Notes: generated from the letters alone by a model not told the origin. A DNA stretch of 64,000 nt from Aeromicrobium duanguangcaii (GCF_024508295.1 NZ_CP101990.1:620001-684000); one strand, 5' to 3'; shown: positions 43,196 through 51,628, counted from the first letter of the stretch. Made by a program: numbers and translations.

Positions 43196-44110
43196 TCAGC
43201 GGCGCCAGCGCAGGACGGCCGCCCAGCGGCGGCCGCGCGGTGCGGGCGCGACCTGGGTGCCGCCGTGCTCGACGGCCCACTCGGCGGCGTCCTCGAGCGT
43301 CATCTGCTCGATGGGCTCCGCCTCGAGCGGGCGGACGGCGCTGGAGCGCCACTGGGTCACGGCCGCGTCGACGAGGAAGTTGGCCACCGTCGCGTAGCCG
43401 TGGGCGCTCGGGTGGAAGCGGTCGTCGCCGAACAGGGCGTCGCCCTTGAGCAGCAGCAGCGGCTCCAGCACGTCCGAGAGAGACACGACGCGCGCGCCCG
43501 CCTCGACGGCGGCGACCGTCTGGCGTCGTGCCAGATGGCGGCTCCAGTACCGGCACACCGTGCGCAGCGGGACGGGCAGCGGCTTGATCGTGCCGAAGTC
43601 CGGGACGGACCCGACGATCACCTCCGAGCCCATGGCGCGTAGTCGCCGGACCGCGGCGCCGAGTCGGCGGGCGGAGCGCTTGGCGGGCACCTGGTGGGTG
43701 ATGTCGTTGGCGCCGACCAGGATGATCGTCAGCTGCGGCTTCAGGCCCACCGCCGCATCGATCTGGCTCTGGAGGTCGCTGGACCGGGCGCCGACGAGCG
43801 ACTCGTTGTGGATCTGGACCGGGACACCCAGGACGTGCGAGAGCCCGATGCCCACGAGCGCCGAGGGCGTGTGGTCGACGGTCTTCATCCCGTAGCCGAC
43901 CATCGTCGAGTCGCCGAGCAGCAGGCAGCGGATGGGATCGCCGTCGAGCTCGTGCCCGTAGACGCCGTTGCCCGAGGGCGGACGGTCCGTGGTCGTGCCG
44001 ATCCGGCGGCGCGCCAGGAGCGCCTGCGCGATGAGCACGACGTAGGTGCCGAAGCTGACCCCCGCGGTCCGCACGGCGGCCTTGGCCGTCGTTCTCCCGG
44101 GGCTGGTCAC
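43196..44110 (-). CDS. SGNH/GDSL-family hydrolase
   Basis: 304 residues from GTG 44110; TACACT is six bases upstream on this strand. One N-terminal membrane helix (SFGTYVVLIAQALLA) anchors it. The catalytic block CLLLGDSTMVGYG has Ser68; LVGANDITHQV near 135 is block III with its Asn; DDRFHPSAHGYATV near 225 carries the Asp-x2-His pair. All SGNH residues are present. It is an esterase or acyl hydrolase, possibly acting on wall glycans or lipids outside the cell. It converges on the Bax-inhibitor gene and is divergent from the phosphatase gene. Confidence 0.9.
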   Translation of the reverse strand: MTSPGRTTAKAAVRTAGVSFGTYVVLIAQALLARRRIGTTTDRPPSGNGVYGHELDGDPIRCLLLGDSTMVGYGMKTVDHTPSALVGIGLSHVLGVPVQIHNESLVGARSSDLQSQIDAAVGLKPQLTIILVGANDITHQVPAKRSARRLGAAVRRLRAMGSEVIVGSVPDFGTIKPLPVPLRTVCRYWSRHLARRQTVAAVEAGARVVSLSDVLEPLLLLKGDALFGDDRFHPSAHGYATVANFLVDAAVTQWRSSAVRPLEAEPIEQMTLEDAAEWAVEHGGTQVAPAPRGRRWAAVLRWRR

Positions 44111-44166
44111 CCCTCCAGTGTAAGAAGGTGCGCCAGCCGTGGCGCCGGGGTTCCTAGGATGGGGGT

Positions 44167-44847
44167 GTGAACGAGACCGTCCCGAACCTTCGCGACCTCG
44201 GCGGGATGCCCGTCGAGGGCGGCTCCGTCCAGCCCGGGCGACTGCTGCGCAGCGCCCTGCCTCTCGCGGACGACGCCGCGCCGCCGGAGATCGTCTGGCC
44301 GCCGTCGGTCGTCATCGACCTGCGATCGGCGGCCGAGATCGAGCCCGAGCACCCGCTGTCGGGGTCGGGGGCGACCGTGCTGAACTTCCCGCTGCTGAGC
44401 GCGCTGCGACCCGGCGTCGCCCCGCCCGAGAGCCTGGCCGAGCTGTACCAGCTGATGCTGCGCACCACTGCCGATCATCTCGTCGACGTCGTCGGTGCCG
44501 TGGCGACGGCACCGGGCACCACGCTCGTGCACTGCGCGGCGGGCAAGGACCGCACGGGCGTGTCCATCGCCATGGTCCTGGCGCTGCTGGGCGCCAAGCG
44601 CGAGGACATCGTCGACGACTACCTCGTCACGGCGCAGCACGAGGAGCAGATCGAGGCGCGGTTCCGCCGCCTCTTCGGCCCGCGCCGCGCCGCGCTGCCC
44701 AACCAGTACCTCGCGACCCCGGTCGAGGCCATCACGGGCGTCCTGGACACGTGGGACGAGCACCCCGGCGGCGCCTTCGGCTGGTTCCAGCAGTGGGGTG
44801 GCCGCCCCGAGACGGTCGACCGCCTCCGGTCGACGCTGATCGGCTGA
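44167..44847 (+). CDS. Protein-tyrosine phosphatase (MptpB / Tyr-phosphatase-3 type)
   Basis: 226 residues from GTG 44167; TAGGAT at 44155-44160 is exactly six bases before. NLRDLGGMPVEGG near residue 6 is the family entry motif. The P-loop VHCAAGKDRTGVS near 121 has Cys, Lys-Asp and Arg, as in the mycobacterial MptpB group, which acts on phosphotyrosine and phosphoinositides. The stop overlaps the next start by one base (TGATG), so the pirin gene is coupled. The substrate is not known. Confidence 0.92.
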   Translation: MNETVPNLRDLGGMPVEGGSVQPGRLLRSALPLADDAAPPEIVWPPSVVIDLRSAAEIEPEHPLSGSGATVLNFPLLSALRPGVAPPESLAELYQLMLRTTADHLVDVVGAVATAPGTTLVHCAAGKDRTGVSIAMVLALLGAKREDIVDDYLVTAQHEEQIEARFRRLFGPRRAALPNQYLATPVEAITGVLDTWDEHPGGAFGWFQQWGGRPETVDRLRSTLIG

Positions 44848-45734
44848 TGATCGCCGACCGCACGCTCGAGCCGCGGGACGTCCCGCTCGGCGGGCTGCGC
44901 GGACTGCGGGTGCACCGCACGCTGCCGAGCCGGCCGCTGCCGACCATCGGCGCCTGGTGCTTCGTCGACCACTTCGGTCCGACCGAGGCTCCGATGGAGG
45001 TCCTGCCGCATCCGCACACCGGGCTGCAGACCGTCACGTGGCCGATCGAGGGATCGATCCGTCATCGCGACAGTCTGGGCAGCGACGTCGTGCTGCGTCC
45101 CCGCGAGCTGAACCTGATGACCTCGGGGGCGGGCGTGTCCCACTCGGAGTTCAGCGACCCGGGTCCGATGCACGGCATCCAGCTGTGGGTCGCGCTGCCC
45201 GAGCACCGGCGCCACGGTGCGGCCGACTTCGAGCACCATCCCGCCCTCCCGCGGGTGAGCGGCGACGGCTGGGAGGGCGTGGTCCTCGTCGGCCGCTTCG
45301 CCGGCCAGGAGTCCCGTGCCGCGGTGCACACGCCGCTCGTGGGCGTCGAGCTGCGGCTGGAGCCGGGCCGCCACGAGTTCGACCTGGACCCCGCCTTCGA
45401 GTACGGCGTGCTGGCCGTCGACGGTGACGTGACCGTGGCGGGCGAGCCGGTTCTGCACCGCGCCATGAGGTACCTCGCACCGGGCCGCGACGCGCTGGTC
45501 CTCGAGGTCGACCGGCCCACGATCGTCATGCTCCTCGGCGGAGAGCCGTTCGAGGAGGAGATCGTCATGTGGTGGAACTTCATCGGCCGCTCCCATGACG
45601 AGATCGTCCGGGCCCGCGAGGAGTGGGAGGCTCAGGAGGCCCGATACGGCCACGTCGAGGGCCACGACGGCCAGACCATCCCGGCGCCGCCGATGCCCCA
45701 GGTGCGATTGACGCCGCGGATTCGCCGGGCCTGA
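44847..45734 (+). CDS. Pirin-family cupin protein
   Basis: 295 residues from ATG 44847. The double-cupin fold shows in HPHTGLQTVTWPIEGSIRHRD near residue 55 (metal-binding His, His and Glu of cupin 1) and LMTSGAGVSHSE near 90. The late WWNFIGRSHDEI and EEW residues are pirin-family ends. Pirins act as quercetinase-like dioxygenases or redox regulators of metabolism. It is coupled to the tyrosine phosphatase. The following 91 bases contain regulatory palindromes of the SDR-P450 operon. Confidence 0.93.
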   Translation: MIADRTLEPRDVPLGGLRGLRVHRTLPSRPLPTIGAWCFVDHFGPTEAPMEVLPHPHTGLQTVTWPIEGSIRHRDSLGSDVVLRPRELNLMTSGAGVSHSEFSDPGPMHGIQLWVALPEHRRHGAADFEHHPALPRVSGDGWEGVVLVGRFAGQESRAAVHTPLVGVELRLEPGRHEFDLDPAFEYGVLAVDGDVTVAGEPVLHRAMRYLAPGRDALVLEVDRPTIVMLLGGEPFEEEIVMWWNFIGRSHDEIVRAREEWEAQEARYGHVEGHDGQTIPAPPMPQVRLTPRIRRA

Positions 45735-45754
45735 CCTCGAATGTGACACCGACA

Positions 45755-45784
45755 CTGTCAACGAAACTGCGAGTTACAGTTGAC
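45755..45784. promoter_or_regulatory. Inverted-repeat region upstream of the SDR-P450 operon
   Basis: GTCAAC at 45757-45762 and GTTGAC at 45779-45784 are inverted, and AACT-GCG-AGTT at 45765-45775 nests between them. The second arm contains TTGACC, a possible -35 box. It looks like a TetR-type operator cluster, though no regulator gene is adjacent. Confidence 0.4.
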
Positions 45785-45795
45785 CGGCGAAAGAT

Positions 45796-45818
45796 TCCAG
45801 ATACTGTCGGTATCCGGA
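45796..45818. promoter_or_regulatory. Second inverted repeat, overlapping -10 and ribosome-site region of the SDR gene
   Basis: TCCAGATAC-TGTCG-GTATCCGGA, nine-base arms with one mismatch. The right arm runs into the GGAGG ribosome site, so a bound repressor would block both the -10 region and the leader start. Confidence 0.5.
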
Positions 45819-45825
45819 GGTGGGT

Positions 45826-46644
45826 ATGACGTACTTCACAGAGAAGGTCGCCGTCGTCACGGGGGCAGGTTCGGGCATCGGTCGCGCACTCGCGCTGGAG
45901 CTGGTGGCCCGAGGGGCACGGGTCGCCATCTGCGACGTGGACTCGGCCGGCCTGGCCGAGACCGAGGGCCTGGTCCGGGCGGCCGGCGGCGAGGTGCGGG
46001 CGGACCATCTCGACGTCACCGAGCGTGAGCGCCTGCTGGCCTACGCCGCCGAGGTCGCCGAGCACTTCGGTGTGGTGCACCAGATCTACAACAATGCCGG
46101 CATCGCCTTCACCGGCGACATCGAGGCGACGGACTTCAAGCACCTCGAGCGCGTCATGGACGTCGACTACTGGGGCGTCGTCAACGGCACCAAGGCGTTC
46201 CTGCCCCACCTGATCGCCTCGGGGGACGGCCATGTCGTCAACATCTCGAGCGTCTTCGGCATCATCTCGGTGCCCACGCAGGGGGCGTACAACGCCGCGA
46301 AGTTCGCTGTCCGGGGGTTCACCGAGGCGCTGAGCCTGGAGATGGCCGCGCGCGGTCGGCCCGTGAAGGTGACGTGCGTGCACCCGGGCGGGATCAAGAC
46401 CAACGTCGCGCGCAACGCCGGCCAGGTCGACGGGCTCGACCACGACGGACTGGCGACGACCTTCGACCGGATCGCCCGCACCAGCCCCGCGCGGGCCGCC
46501 GAGGTGATCCTCGACGGCGTCCAGAAGGGCAGAACGAGGGTGCTCATCGGCGCGGACGCGCGGGTGATCGACCTGGTCGCCCGGGTGGCCGGGCCGCACT
46601 ACCAGCGCCTGGTGGGGCGCCTTGCAGGAAAGGCCGGACTGTGA
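45826..46644 (+). CDS. Short-chain dehydrogenase/reductase (SDR)
   Basis: 272 residues from ATG 45826, with GGAGG five bases upstream (a GTG two codons earlier is less likely). The classical cofactor motif TGAGSGIG is at residues 12-19, NNAGIAF near 90 and the catalytic YNAAK near 155-159, with Ser in VNISSVFG near 142. Asp in the CDVDS segment at the end of strand 2 suggests NAD preference. GTGA couples it to a P450. The pair would oxidise a hydroxylated fatty acid, alcohol or xenobiotic in two steps. Confidence 0.93.
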   Translation: MTYFTEKVAVVTGAGSGIGRALALELVARGARVAICDVDSAGLAETEGLVRAAGGEVRADHLDVTERERLLAYAAEVAEHFGVVHQIYNNAGIAFTGDIEATDFKHLERVMDVDYWGVVNGTKAFLPHLIASGDGHVVNISSVFGIISVPTQGAYNAAKFAVRGFTEALSLEMAARGRPVKVTCVHPGGIKTNVARNAGQVDGLDHDGLATTFDRIARTSPARAAEVILDGVQKGRTRVLIGADARVIDLVARVAGPHYQRLVGRLAGKAGL

Positions 46645-48137
46645 GCCTGTTGACCGTGCGGAACAGCTGGAGCGGGCACAAGTTCCCCCATCCGCCCGGG
46701 CGTCGCCCCATCGCCTACGACGCGATGCGGTTGAACACCGACACTCCGGTCAAGAACGTCATGACGGTCGGGGGGTCCCTCGGTCCGATCTTCGAGGTGC
46801 GCGTCTTCAACCAGAAGTACGTGTTCGTCTCCGACGCCGCGCTGGCCGCCGAGTTGTGCGACGAGTCGCGCTTCTTCAAGGTCCTGGCGCCCGCGGTGGC
46901 GCAGTTGCGCGACTTCGTCGGCGACGGCTTGTTCACGGCGCTCGAGGGCGAGCAGAACTGGCACACGGCCCACGGCGTGCTCATGCCGGCCTTCTCGAAG
47001 GCTGCGATGCGCGGCTACCACGACACGATGCTCGAGACGGCAGCCGAGATGTTCGGGGTGTGGGACAGCCAGGGCGGGCCTATCGACGTGACCGCCGACA
47101 TGACCCGGCTGACGCTCGAGACGATCAGCCGCTGCGCCTTCAGCCGCGACTTCGGATCGTTCACCTCCAGCGAGCGTCACCCGTTCGTCGACGCGATGGT
47201 GATGGCGCTCATGACGGGGATGCAGAAGGGTGCGCTCGACGCGGTGCCCGGGGGCGGCAGGATCGCGCGGCGCATCGACGAGCGGAACGCCGATCAGCGC
47301 GCGTATCTCGACGATCTCGTCGACACGATGGTGGGCGAGCGCCGCGACAACGGTGAGCGGCACGACGACCTGCTCGACCGGATGCTCTACGAGGCCCATC
47401 CCGAGACCGGTGTGAAGCTCGACGACCGCAACATCCGCGAGCAGATCCTCACGTTCCTGGTGGCGGGTCACGAGACGACGTCGGGTGCCTTGAGCTTCGC
47501 GCTGTACTACCTGTCGCGGAACCCTGAGATCCTCGCGAAGGCCCACGCCGAGGTCGACGACCTGCTGGGGCCGGACCCCGACACCGAGCCGACCTTCGAG
47601 CAGGTCCCGCGACTGCGCTACCTGCGGCGCTGCCTCGACGAGACCCTGCGGCTGTGGCCCACCGCCCCGGCGTTCGCACGGTCTCCGCGCGAGACGACGA
47701 CCGTCGGAGCGGGAACCGGGCATGAGGTCGTGATGACGCCCGATGACTGGGCGATGATCATCCTGCCGATGACGCACCGCGATCCGAAGGCCTGGGGTCC
47801 GACGGCCGAGGAGTTCGATCCGGACCGGTTCCTGCCCGAGAACTCGCGCGGGCGGATGAAGAACATCTACAAGCCGTTCGGCACGGGGGAGCGGGCCTGC
47901 ATCGGCCGCCAGTTCGCGATCCACGAGGCGCTCCTCGTGCTGGCTCGGCTGCTGCACCGCTACGACATCACCGGCGAGCCGGACTACGAGCTGGCGATCG
48001 AGGAGCGACTGACCATCGTGCCGCAGGGCTTCCGGCTGACTCTGACGCCGCGCACGCCCGCAGCACGCAGCGCGGAGGCGCCGACGGTCGACGAGGGGCC
48101 GGAGCAGGCGCCCTCCGGATGCCCGGTCGCCCACTGA
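46641..48137 (+). CDS. Cytochrome P450, CYP102 (BM3)-like heme domain without fused reductase
   Basis: 498 residues from GTG 46641, coupled to the SDR stop. FVGDGLFTALEGEQNW near 92-107, FSKAAMRGYH, AGHETTSGALSFALYYLSRNP near 275 and RLWPTAPAFARSPRE near 338 closely follow the P450 BM3 pattern. The ExxR is ETLR near 334. The heme loop is FGTGERACIG, with the cysteine ligand at 420. The diflavin reductase half of CYP102 is absent; the protein ends in a short tail closing SGCPVAH. It likely hydroxylates fatty acids or similar chains using separate redox partners, none of which are nearby. Confidence 0.93.
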   Translation: MSLLTVRNSWSGHKFPHPPGRRPIAYDAMRLNTDTPVKNVMTVGGSLGPIFEVRVFNQKYVFVSDAALAAELCDESRFFKVLAPAVAQLRDFVGDGLFTALEGEQNWHTAHGVLMPAFSKAAMRGYHDTMLETAAEMFGVWDSQGGPIDVTADMTRLTLETISRCAFSRDFGSFTSSERHPFVDAMVMALMTGMQKGALDAVPGGGRIARRIDERNADQRAYLDDLVDTMVGERRDNGERHDDLLDRMLYEAHPETGVKLDDRNIREQILTFLVAGHETTSGALSFALYYLSRNPEILAKAHAEVDDLLGPDPDTEPTFEQVPRLRYLRRCLDETLRLWPTAPAFARSPRETTTVGAGTGHEVVMTPDDWAMIILPMTHRDPKAWGPTAEEFDPDRFLPENSRGRMKNIYKPFGTGERACIGRQFAIHEALLVLARLLHRYDITGEPDYELAIEERLTIVPQGFRLTLTPRTPAARSAEAPTVDEGPEQAPSGCPVAH

Positions 48138-48183
48138 GTCAGCGCCGTGTGTCAGCAGGCTCGGCATGGCGTCGGGAGAGGAC

Positions 48184-48474
48184 TCACCCGAACTGCTCGG
48201 CGCCCTCGTACGACGTGTGGAAGGTCGAGCCGTCCGGGCGGGTGCACAGCATGTCGTTGTCCCAGTTGTGATCCTGCGACGTGACGTCGACGCACGTCGT
48301 CGCGTCACGGGGCTCGGCGACACCGTCCGGTTCTGAGCTCTCGGGCTCCGTCAGCGACGGCGGCTCGTCGACGTCGTGGGGGTCGAACGTGCTGCCGTCG
48401 ATGATCCCCGTGCCGAAGCCCGCGAGCACGGTGACTGTGACCAGTGCCATCGCGCACCGCCGAAGCATCCTCAC
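48184..48474 (-). CDS. Small secreted protein of unknown function
   Basis: 96 residues from GTG 48474; TATCCT lies exactly six bases upstream on this strand, which favours this start over the ATG at 48468. The signal peptide (CAMALVTVTVLAGFGTG) is followed by an acidic, proline-rich linker (DEPPSLTEPESSEPDG) and a short domain with two cysteines (TTCVDVTSQDHNWDNDMLC) that may form a disulfide. No family is recognised. It converges on the P450 gene. Confidence 0.6.
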   Translation of the reverse strand: MRMLRRCAMALVTVTVLAGFGTGIIDGSTFDPHDVDEPPSLTEPESSEPDGVAEPRDATTCVDVTSQDHNWDNDMLCTRPDGSTFHTSYEGAEQFG

Positions 48475-48547
48475 AGTTGGAGGATAGGTCCGACGATGAC
48501 GGCGTCGGGCGGCTTTCGCCGAACCCGAGAAGGCTCCGGGCGCGGGC

Positions 48548-49102
48548 TCAGAGCGAGGACAGGACGCCGGCCGCACGGGCGACTTCGGCGTAGGCCTCGG
48601 CGAGTGACGCAACCGTCTCGTGCGCGTTGAGTCCGCTCGGGTTCGGCACGACCCACACCTCGGCTCCGGCGAGGTCCTCGGGCTGGCGTCCCGGGCGGGC
48701 GGCGCGGTGGCCGAACGCGGTGCGAAAGGACGTGATGCCCGCGACCGCGACGACGCGCGGCCGGTGCTCGGTGACGAGCTCGACCAAGCGGGCGCGACCC
48801 TCCACCAGCTCGGACGGGTCCAGCTCGTCGGCCCGGGCGGATGCTCGGGCGACGAGATTGGTGATTCCGACGCCGCGGTCACGCAGCTGCTCGGCCGCCA
48901 GGGCCGGGTCGTCGGTGTCGACCAGGCCGGCTCGAACGAGCGCCGGATAGAAGCGGTTGCCGCGCCGGGCGAAGTGCAGGCCCGTCGCGGCGCTGACGAG
49001 GCCGGGGTTGATCCCGACGAACAGCAACCGCAGGTCGTCGGGCATCAGGTCCGGGATCGTCCGTCCGGCGAAGGACTCCAGCTCGGCTCGACTCCAGCCC
49101 AT
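48548..49102 (-). CDS. mug: G/U mismatch-specific uracil/thymine DNA glycosylase (Mug/TDG)
   Basis: 184 residues from ATG 49102. The family motifs are GINPG at residues 30-34 (Asn activates the water) and VPNPSGLNAHE near 153, with GITSFRTAF near 125. It removes uracil, and ethenocytosine or thymine, mispaired with guanine. The start lies only four bases after the duplicated msrA 3' fragment. The original order was therefore most likely msrA then mug, tightly linked on this strand, before the gene at 49235 was inserted between them. Confidence 0.92.
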   Translation of the reverse strand: MGWSRAELESFAGRTIPDLMPDDLRLLFVGINPGLVSAATGLHFARRGNRFYPALVRAGLVDTDDPALAAEQLRDRGVGITNLVARASARADELDPSELVEGRARLVELVTEHRPRVVAVAGITSFRTAFGHRAARPGRQPEDLAGAEVWVVPNPSGLNAHETVASLAEAYAEVARAAGVLSSL

Positions 49103-49106
49103 GCGA

Positions 49107-49173
49107 TCAGGCGTAGGAGACGCCGGTCGCGTGCAGCGGGCAGTACCCGAACGGGTTCTTGACGAGGTACTGC
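49107..49173 (-). pseudogene. Duplicated 3' end of msrA (67 bp, perfect copy)
   Basis: Identical to 49801-49867. On the minus strand it encodes the last 21 residues of MsrA ([20 protein letters not shown], plus one) and the stop, with no start of its own. It marks the left edge of an inserted segment. Four bases separate it from the mug start. Confidence 0.93.
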
Positions 49174-49234
49174 CGGCCACAATGGCGTTCACGCATACCT
49201 GAAGCATGACGCAATGTCGAAGATGCTGCCTTGG

Positions 49235-49780
49235 CTAGTTCTGCTCGGCGCCGCTGCGGCTGAGTTCGCCTCGAAGCGTTGCCTCGGCGGCGTCGCACGA
49301 CTTCTTGCCCCAGATCAAGATGGGCGGGAAGACAATGCGCTCCTGCTCCCACCGATTGATGGTCTTCGTCGCTTCGAGATATGGCAAGCCCTGAAGATTG
49401 AAGAAGAAGGGTGAGAAGGACGAGCCCTTCCATAAGGTGTTCGCCCACGTGAGCCGTTCCCGGATCGCTACCTCGTCGAAGTCGGAGATGTCGAACGATG
49501 CCAGCACCCGTCGACCCCGTCGGGCGAACACGCGTTGTCCTTCCACGTCGTAACTGACGCGGCCGGCTCGCAGCGCCCAGTCGGCGGCGATGATCGTTCC
49601 CGCGGCAATGGGCCCGCACAGGCCGATGAGGAAGAGGACGAACCAGCCGAACTCGCCGAGAGAAGCCATGAGGACGAGCGCGATGATCGTCCCGACCATG
49701 CAGAGTTCGACGATGAACGGAACACCGCCCCACCACTGGCCACGCGCGAAGACGACGCGACGCGGGGCGGGAACTGTCAC
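49235..49780 (-). CDS. Two-helix membrane protein of unknown function, inserted between msrA and mug
   Basis: 181 residues from GTG 49780. Two adjacent membrane helices (IVELCMVGTIIALVLMASL and FVLFLIGLCGPIAAGTIIA) are followed by about 110 cytoplasmic residues (RVSYDVEGQRVFARRGRRVLASFDISDFDEVAI, then INRWEQERIVFPPILIWGKK). This resembles PH-like domains after paired helices, but I do not recognise the family. The coding DNA looks visibly less GC-rich than its neighbours (for example near 49300-49400). It is flanked by the perfect msrA-tail repeat. This suggests recent acquisition. Confidence 0.65.
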   Translation of the reverse strand: MTVPAPRRVVFARGQWWGGVPFIVELCMVGTIIALVLMASLGEFGWFVLFLIGLCGPIAAGTIIAADWALRAGRVSYDVEGQRVFARRGRRVLASFDISDFDEVAIRERLTWANTLWKGSSFSPFFFNLQGLPYLEATKTINRWEQERIVFPPILIWGKKSCDAAEATLRGELSRSGAEQN

Positions 49781-49800
49781 GGGGTCATGGTTGCACAAGC

Positions 49801-49867
49801 TCAGGCGTAGGAGACGCCGGTCGCGTGCAGCGGGCAGTACCCGAACGGGTTCTTGACGAGGTACTGC
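49801..49867 (-). repeat. 67-bp repeat inside the msrA 3' end (parent of 49107-49173)
   Basis: Perfect direct repeat at an offset of 694 bp. It begins exactly at the msrA stop codon. Nothing similar extends into either flank beyond scattered bases. Confidence 0.93.
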
Positions 49868-50466
49868 TGGTGCGCCTCCTCGGCGTAGTAGTACGCGTCG
49901 AGGGGGCGGATCTGCGTCGTGATCTGGCCGTAGCCGTGGGCGGTCATCTGCTGCTGGTAGGCCTCGCGGGACGCCTCGGCCTCGGCCTGCTGCTCGGGCG
50001 TCGTCGTCAGGATGATCGACCGGTAGTTCGAGCCGCGGTCGTTGCCCTGGCGCATGCCCTGCGTGGGGTCGTGGTTCTCCCAGAACACCCTCAGCAGGTC
50101 GGCGTAGCTGATGACCGAGGGATCGAAGATGACGCGCACGACCTCGGCGTGACCGGTGCGACCGGTGCACACCTCCTCGTACGTCGGGTTCGGCGTGACG
50201 CCGCCGGCGTAGCCGACGGAGGTGGACCAGACACCGGGCTGCTCCCAGAACGTCTTCTCCTCGCCCCAGAAGCAACCGAGGCCGAAGATGGCGATCCCGA
50301 AGCCCTCGGGGCCGTCGGTCTCGATCGGGTTGCCGGTGACCAGGTGTCGATCCCCGACCGAGAAGGGGCGGGTGTCGCGGCCCGGGAGCGCAGTCTCGGG
50401 CGTGGGAAGCGTCGTCTTGTCGAATCCGAATCGCATGCCAACGTCAACGCCGAGCGGTGTCGGCAT
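49801..50466 (-). CDS. msrA: Peptide methionine (S)-S-oxide reductase MsrA
   Basis: 221 residues from ATG 50466; ATG 50435, giving [14 protein letters not shown], is an equally good family-like start. The active site GCFWGEE has Cys65 (counting from 50466). [20 protein letters not shown] follows near residue 84, and the resolving Cys lies in the tail ([10 protein letters not shown]). It repairs oxidised methionine. The gene is full length despite the partial copy of its 3' end at 49107-49173. Confidence 0.96.
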   Translation of the reverse strand: MPTPLGVDVGMRFGFDKTTLPTPETALPGRDTRPFSVGDRHLVTGNPIETDGPEGFGIAIFGLGCFWGEEKTFWEQPGVWSTSVGYAGGVTPNPTYEEVCTGRTGHAEVVRVIFDPSVISYADLLRVFWENHDPTQGMRQGNDRGSNYRSIILTTTPEQQAEAEASREAYQQQMTAHGYGQITTQIRPLDAYYYAEEAHQQYLVKNPFGYCPLHATGVSYA

Positions 50467-50485
50467 GTTCCCATAGCCTTAGAGA

Positions 50486-51619
50486 GTGAGCAGCGAATCC
50501 CGGGGGGCCGGCCGGTACGAGATCCCCATCGGCGTGGAGATCGCTGCAGCGTGGGCCTGGCGCCTCGTGCTCCTCGGAGCCGCCGGCTACCTGCTCATCC
50601 GGGTGCTCGGCTACTTCTCCGAGGTCACCGTCCCGATCGCCATCGCCGCACTGCTCGCGGCTCTCACGGTCGGAGCGGTCGACTGGCTCGCCCGTCACGG
50701 GGTGCCCCGGCTCGCTGCGGCCCTGACGGTCGTCCTGGGGCTGCTGCTCACGGTGATCGGCCTGATCGGCGTGGTGGGACAGCAGTTGTCGACGCAGTTC
50801 GACGACCTGCGCGACAGCGTCATTCAGGGGATCGACCAGGTGCAGAACTGGGCGCGCACCGGGCCGCTCGATCTCTCCGACCGTCAGCTCGACAACTGGA
50901 TCGACCGACTCGAGAAGGCGATCTCCAGCAGTGACTCCGCCATCTTCTCGCAAGCCACCGAAGTCGGCGTCCAGATCGGCCACTTCGTGGCTGGCTTCCT
51001 CGTCACGTTCTTCACCCTGTTCTTCTTCCTCTATGAGGGAGCTCGCATCTGGGGCTGGATCGTGCGGTTGTTCCCACGGGTCGCCCGTGAGCGCGTGGAC
51101 TCCTCGGGCCACGCGGCGTGGGGGTCGCTCACCGCGTTCGTGCGCGCCACCGTCCTCGTCGCCCTGGCGGACGCCGTCGGCATCGCGGGCGTCGCCCTGA
51201 TCCTGCAGGTTCCCCTCGCGGCGGCGATCGGCGTCCTGGTGTTCCTGGGTGCCTTCATCCCGATCATCGGTGCCACCCTCTCGGGCCTGGTGGCGGTTCT
51301 GGTGGCCCTCGTCGCCCAGGGTCCGGTCGCGGCGTTGGTGATGCTGGCGGGCGTCATCGCGGTGCAACAAATCGAGGCACACGTCCTGCAGCCCTTCCTG
51401 ATGGGCCACATCGTCGCTCTCCATCCGCTCGCCATCCTGCTCGTGATCGCGACGGGGCTGGTCGCCGGCGGCATCGTCGGCGCCCTGCTCGCAGTGCCGC
51501 TCGCGGCCTGCGTCAACACGATCGTGCGGCACCTGGCGTCCGGTGATTCACCGGACACCGACGGGCTCCTGGGTGAGGAGTCGAGGGACCTCGGGGACCC
51601 ACCTCCGGCCCCGGCCTAG
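50486..51619 (+). CDS. AI-2E/PerM-family membrane transporter
   Basis: 377 residues from GTG 50486; TAGCCT at 50474-50479 sits six bases before. About seven or eight membrane helices, with the cytoplasmic or periplasmic helix pair (QLDNWIDRLEKAISSSDSAIFSQ) in the middle. The conserved ends LGAFIPIIGATLSGLVAVLVAL and QQIEAHVLQPFLMGHIVALHPLAI are the family signature. Members export autoinducer-2 or act as sodium/proton antiporters. It diverges from msrA with 19 bases between starts. Function is by family only. Confidence 0.9.
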   Translation: MSSESRGAGRYEIPIGVEIAAAWAWRLVLLGAAGYLLIRVLGYFSEVTVPIAIAALLAALTVGAVDWLARHGVPRLAAALTVVLGLLLTVIGLIGVVGQQLSTQFDDLRDSVIQGIDQVQNWARTGPLDLSDRQLDNWIDRLEKAISSSDSAIFSQATEVGVQIGHFVAGFLVTFFTLFFFLYEGARIWGWIVRLFPRVARERVDSSGHAAWGSLTAFVRATVLVALADAVGIAGVALILQVPLAAAIGVLVFLGAFIPIIGATLSGLVAVLVALVAQGPVAALVMLAGVIAVQQIEAHVLQPFLMGHIVALHPLAILLVIATGLVAGGIVGALLAVPLAACVNTIVRHLASGDSPDTDGLLGEESRDLGDPPPAPA

Positions 51620-51628
51620 GCTGGGCGG

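Noticed and set aside
49174..49800. The msrA-mug insert taken as an insertion sequence.
   Set aside because: The cargo encodes no transposase, has no terminal inverted repeats, and 67 bp is far longer than typical target duplications.
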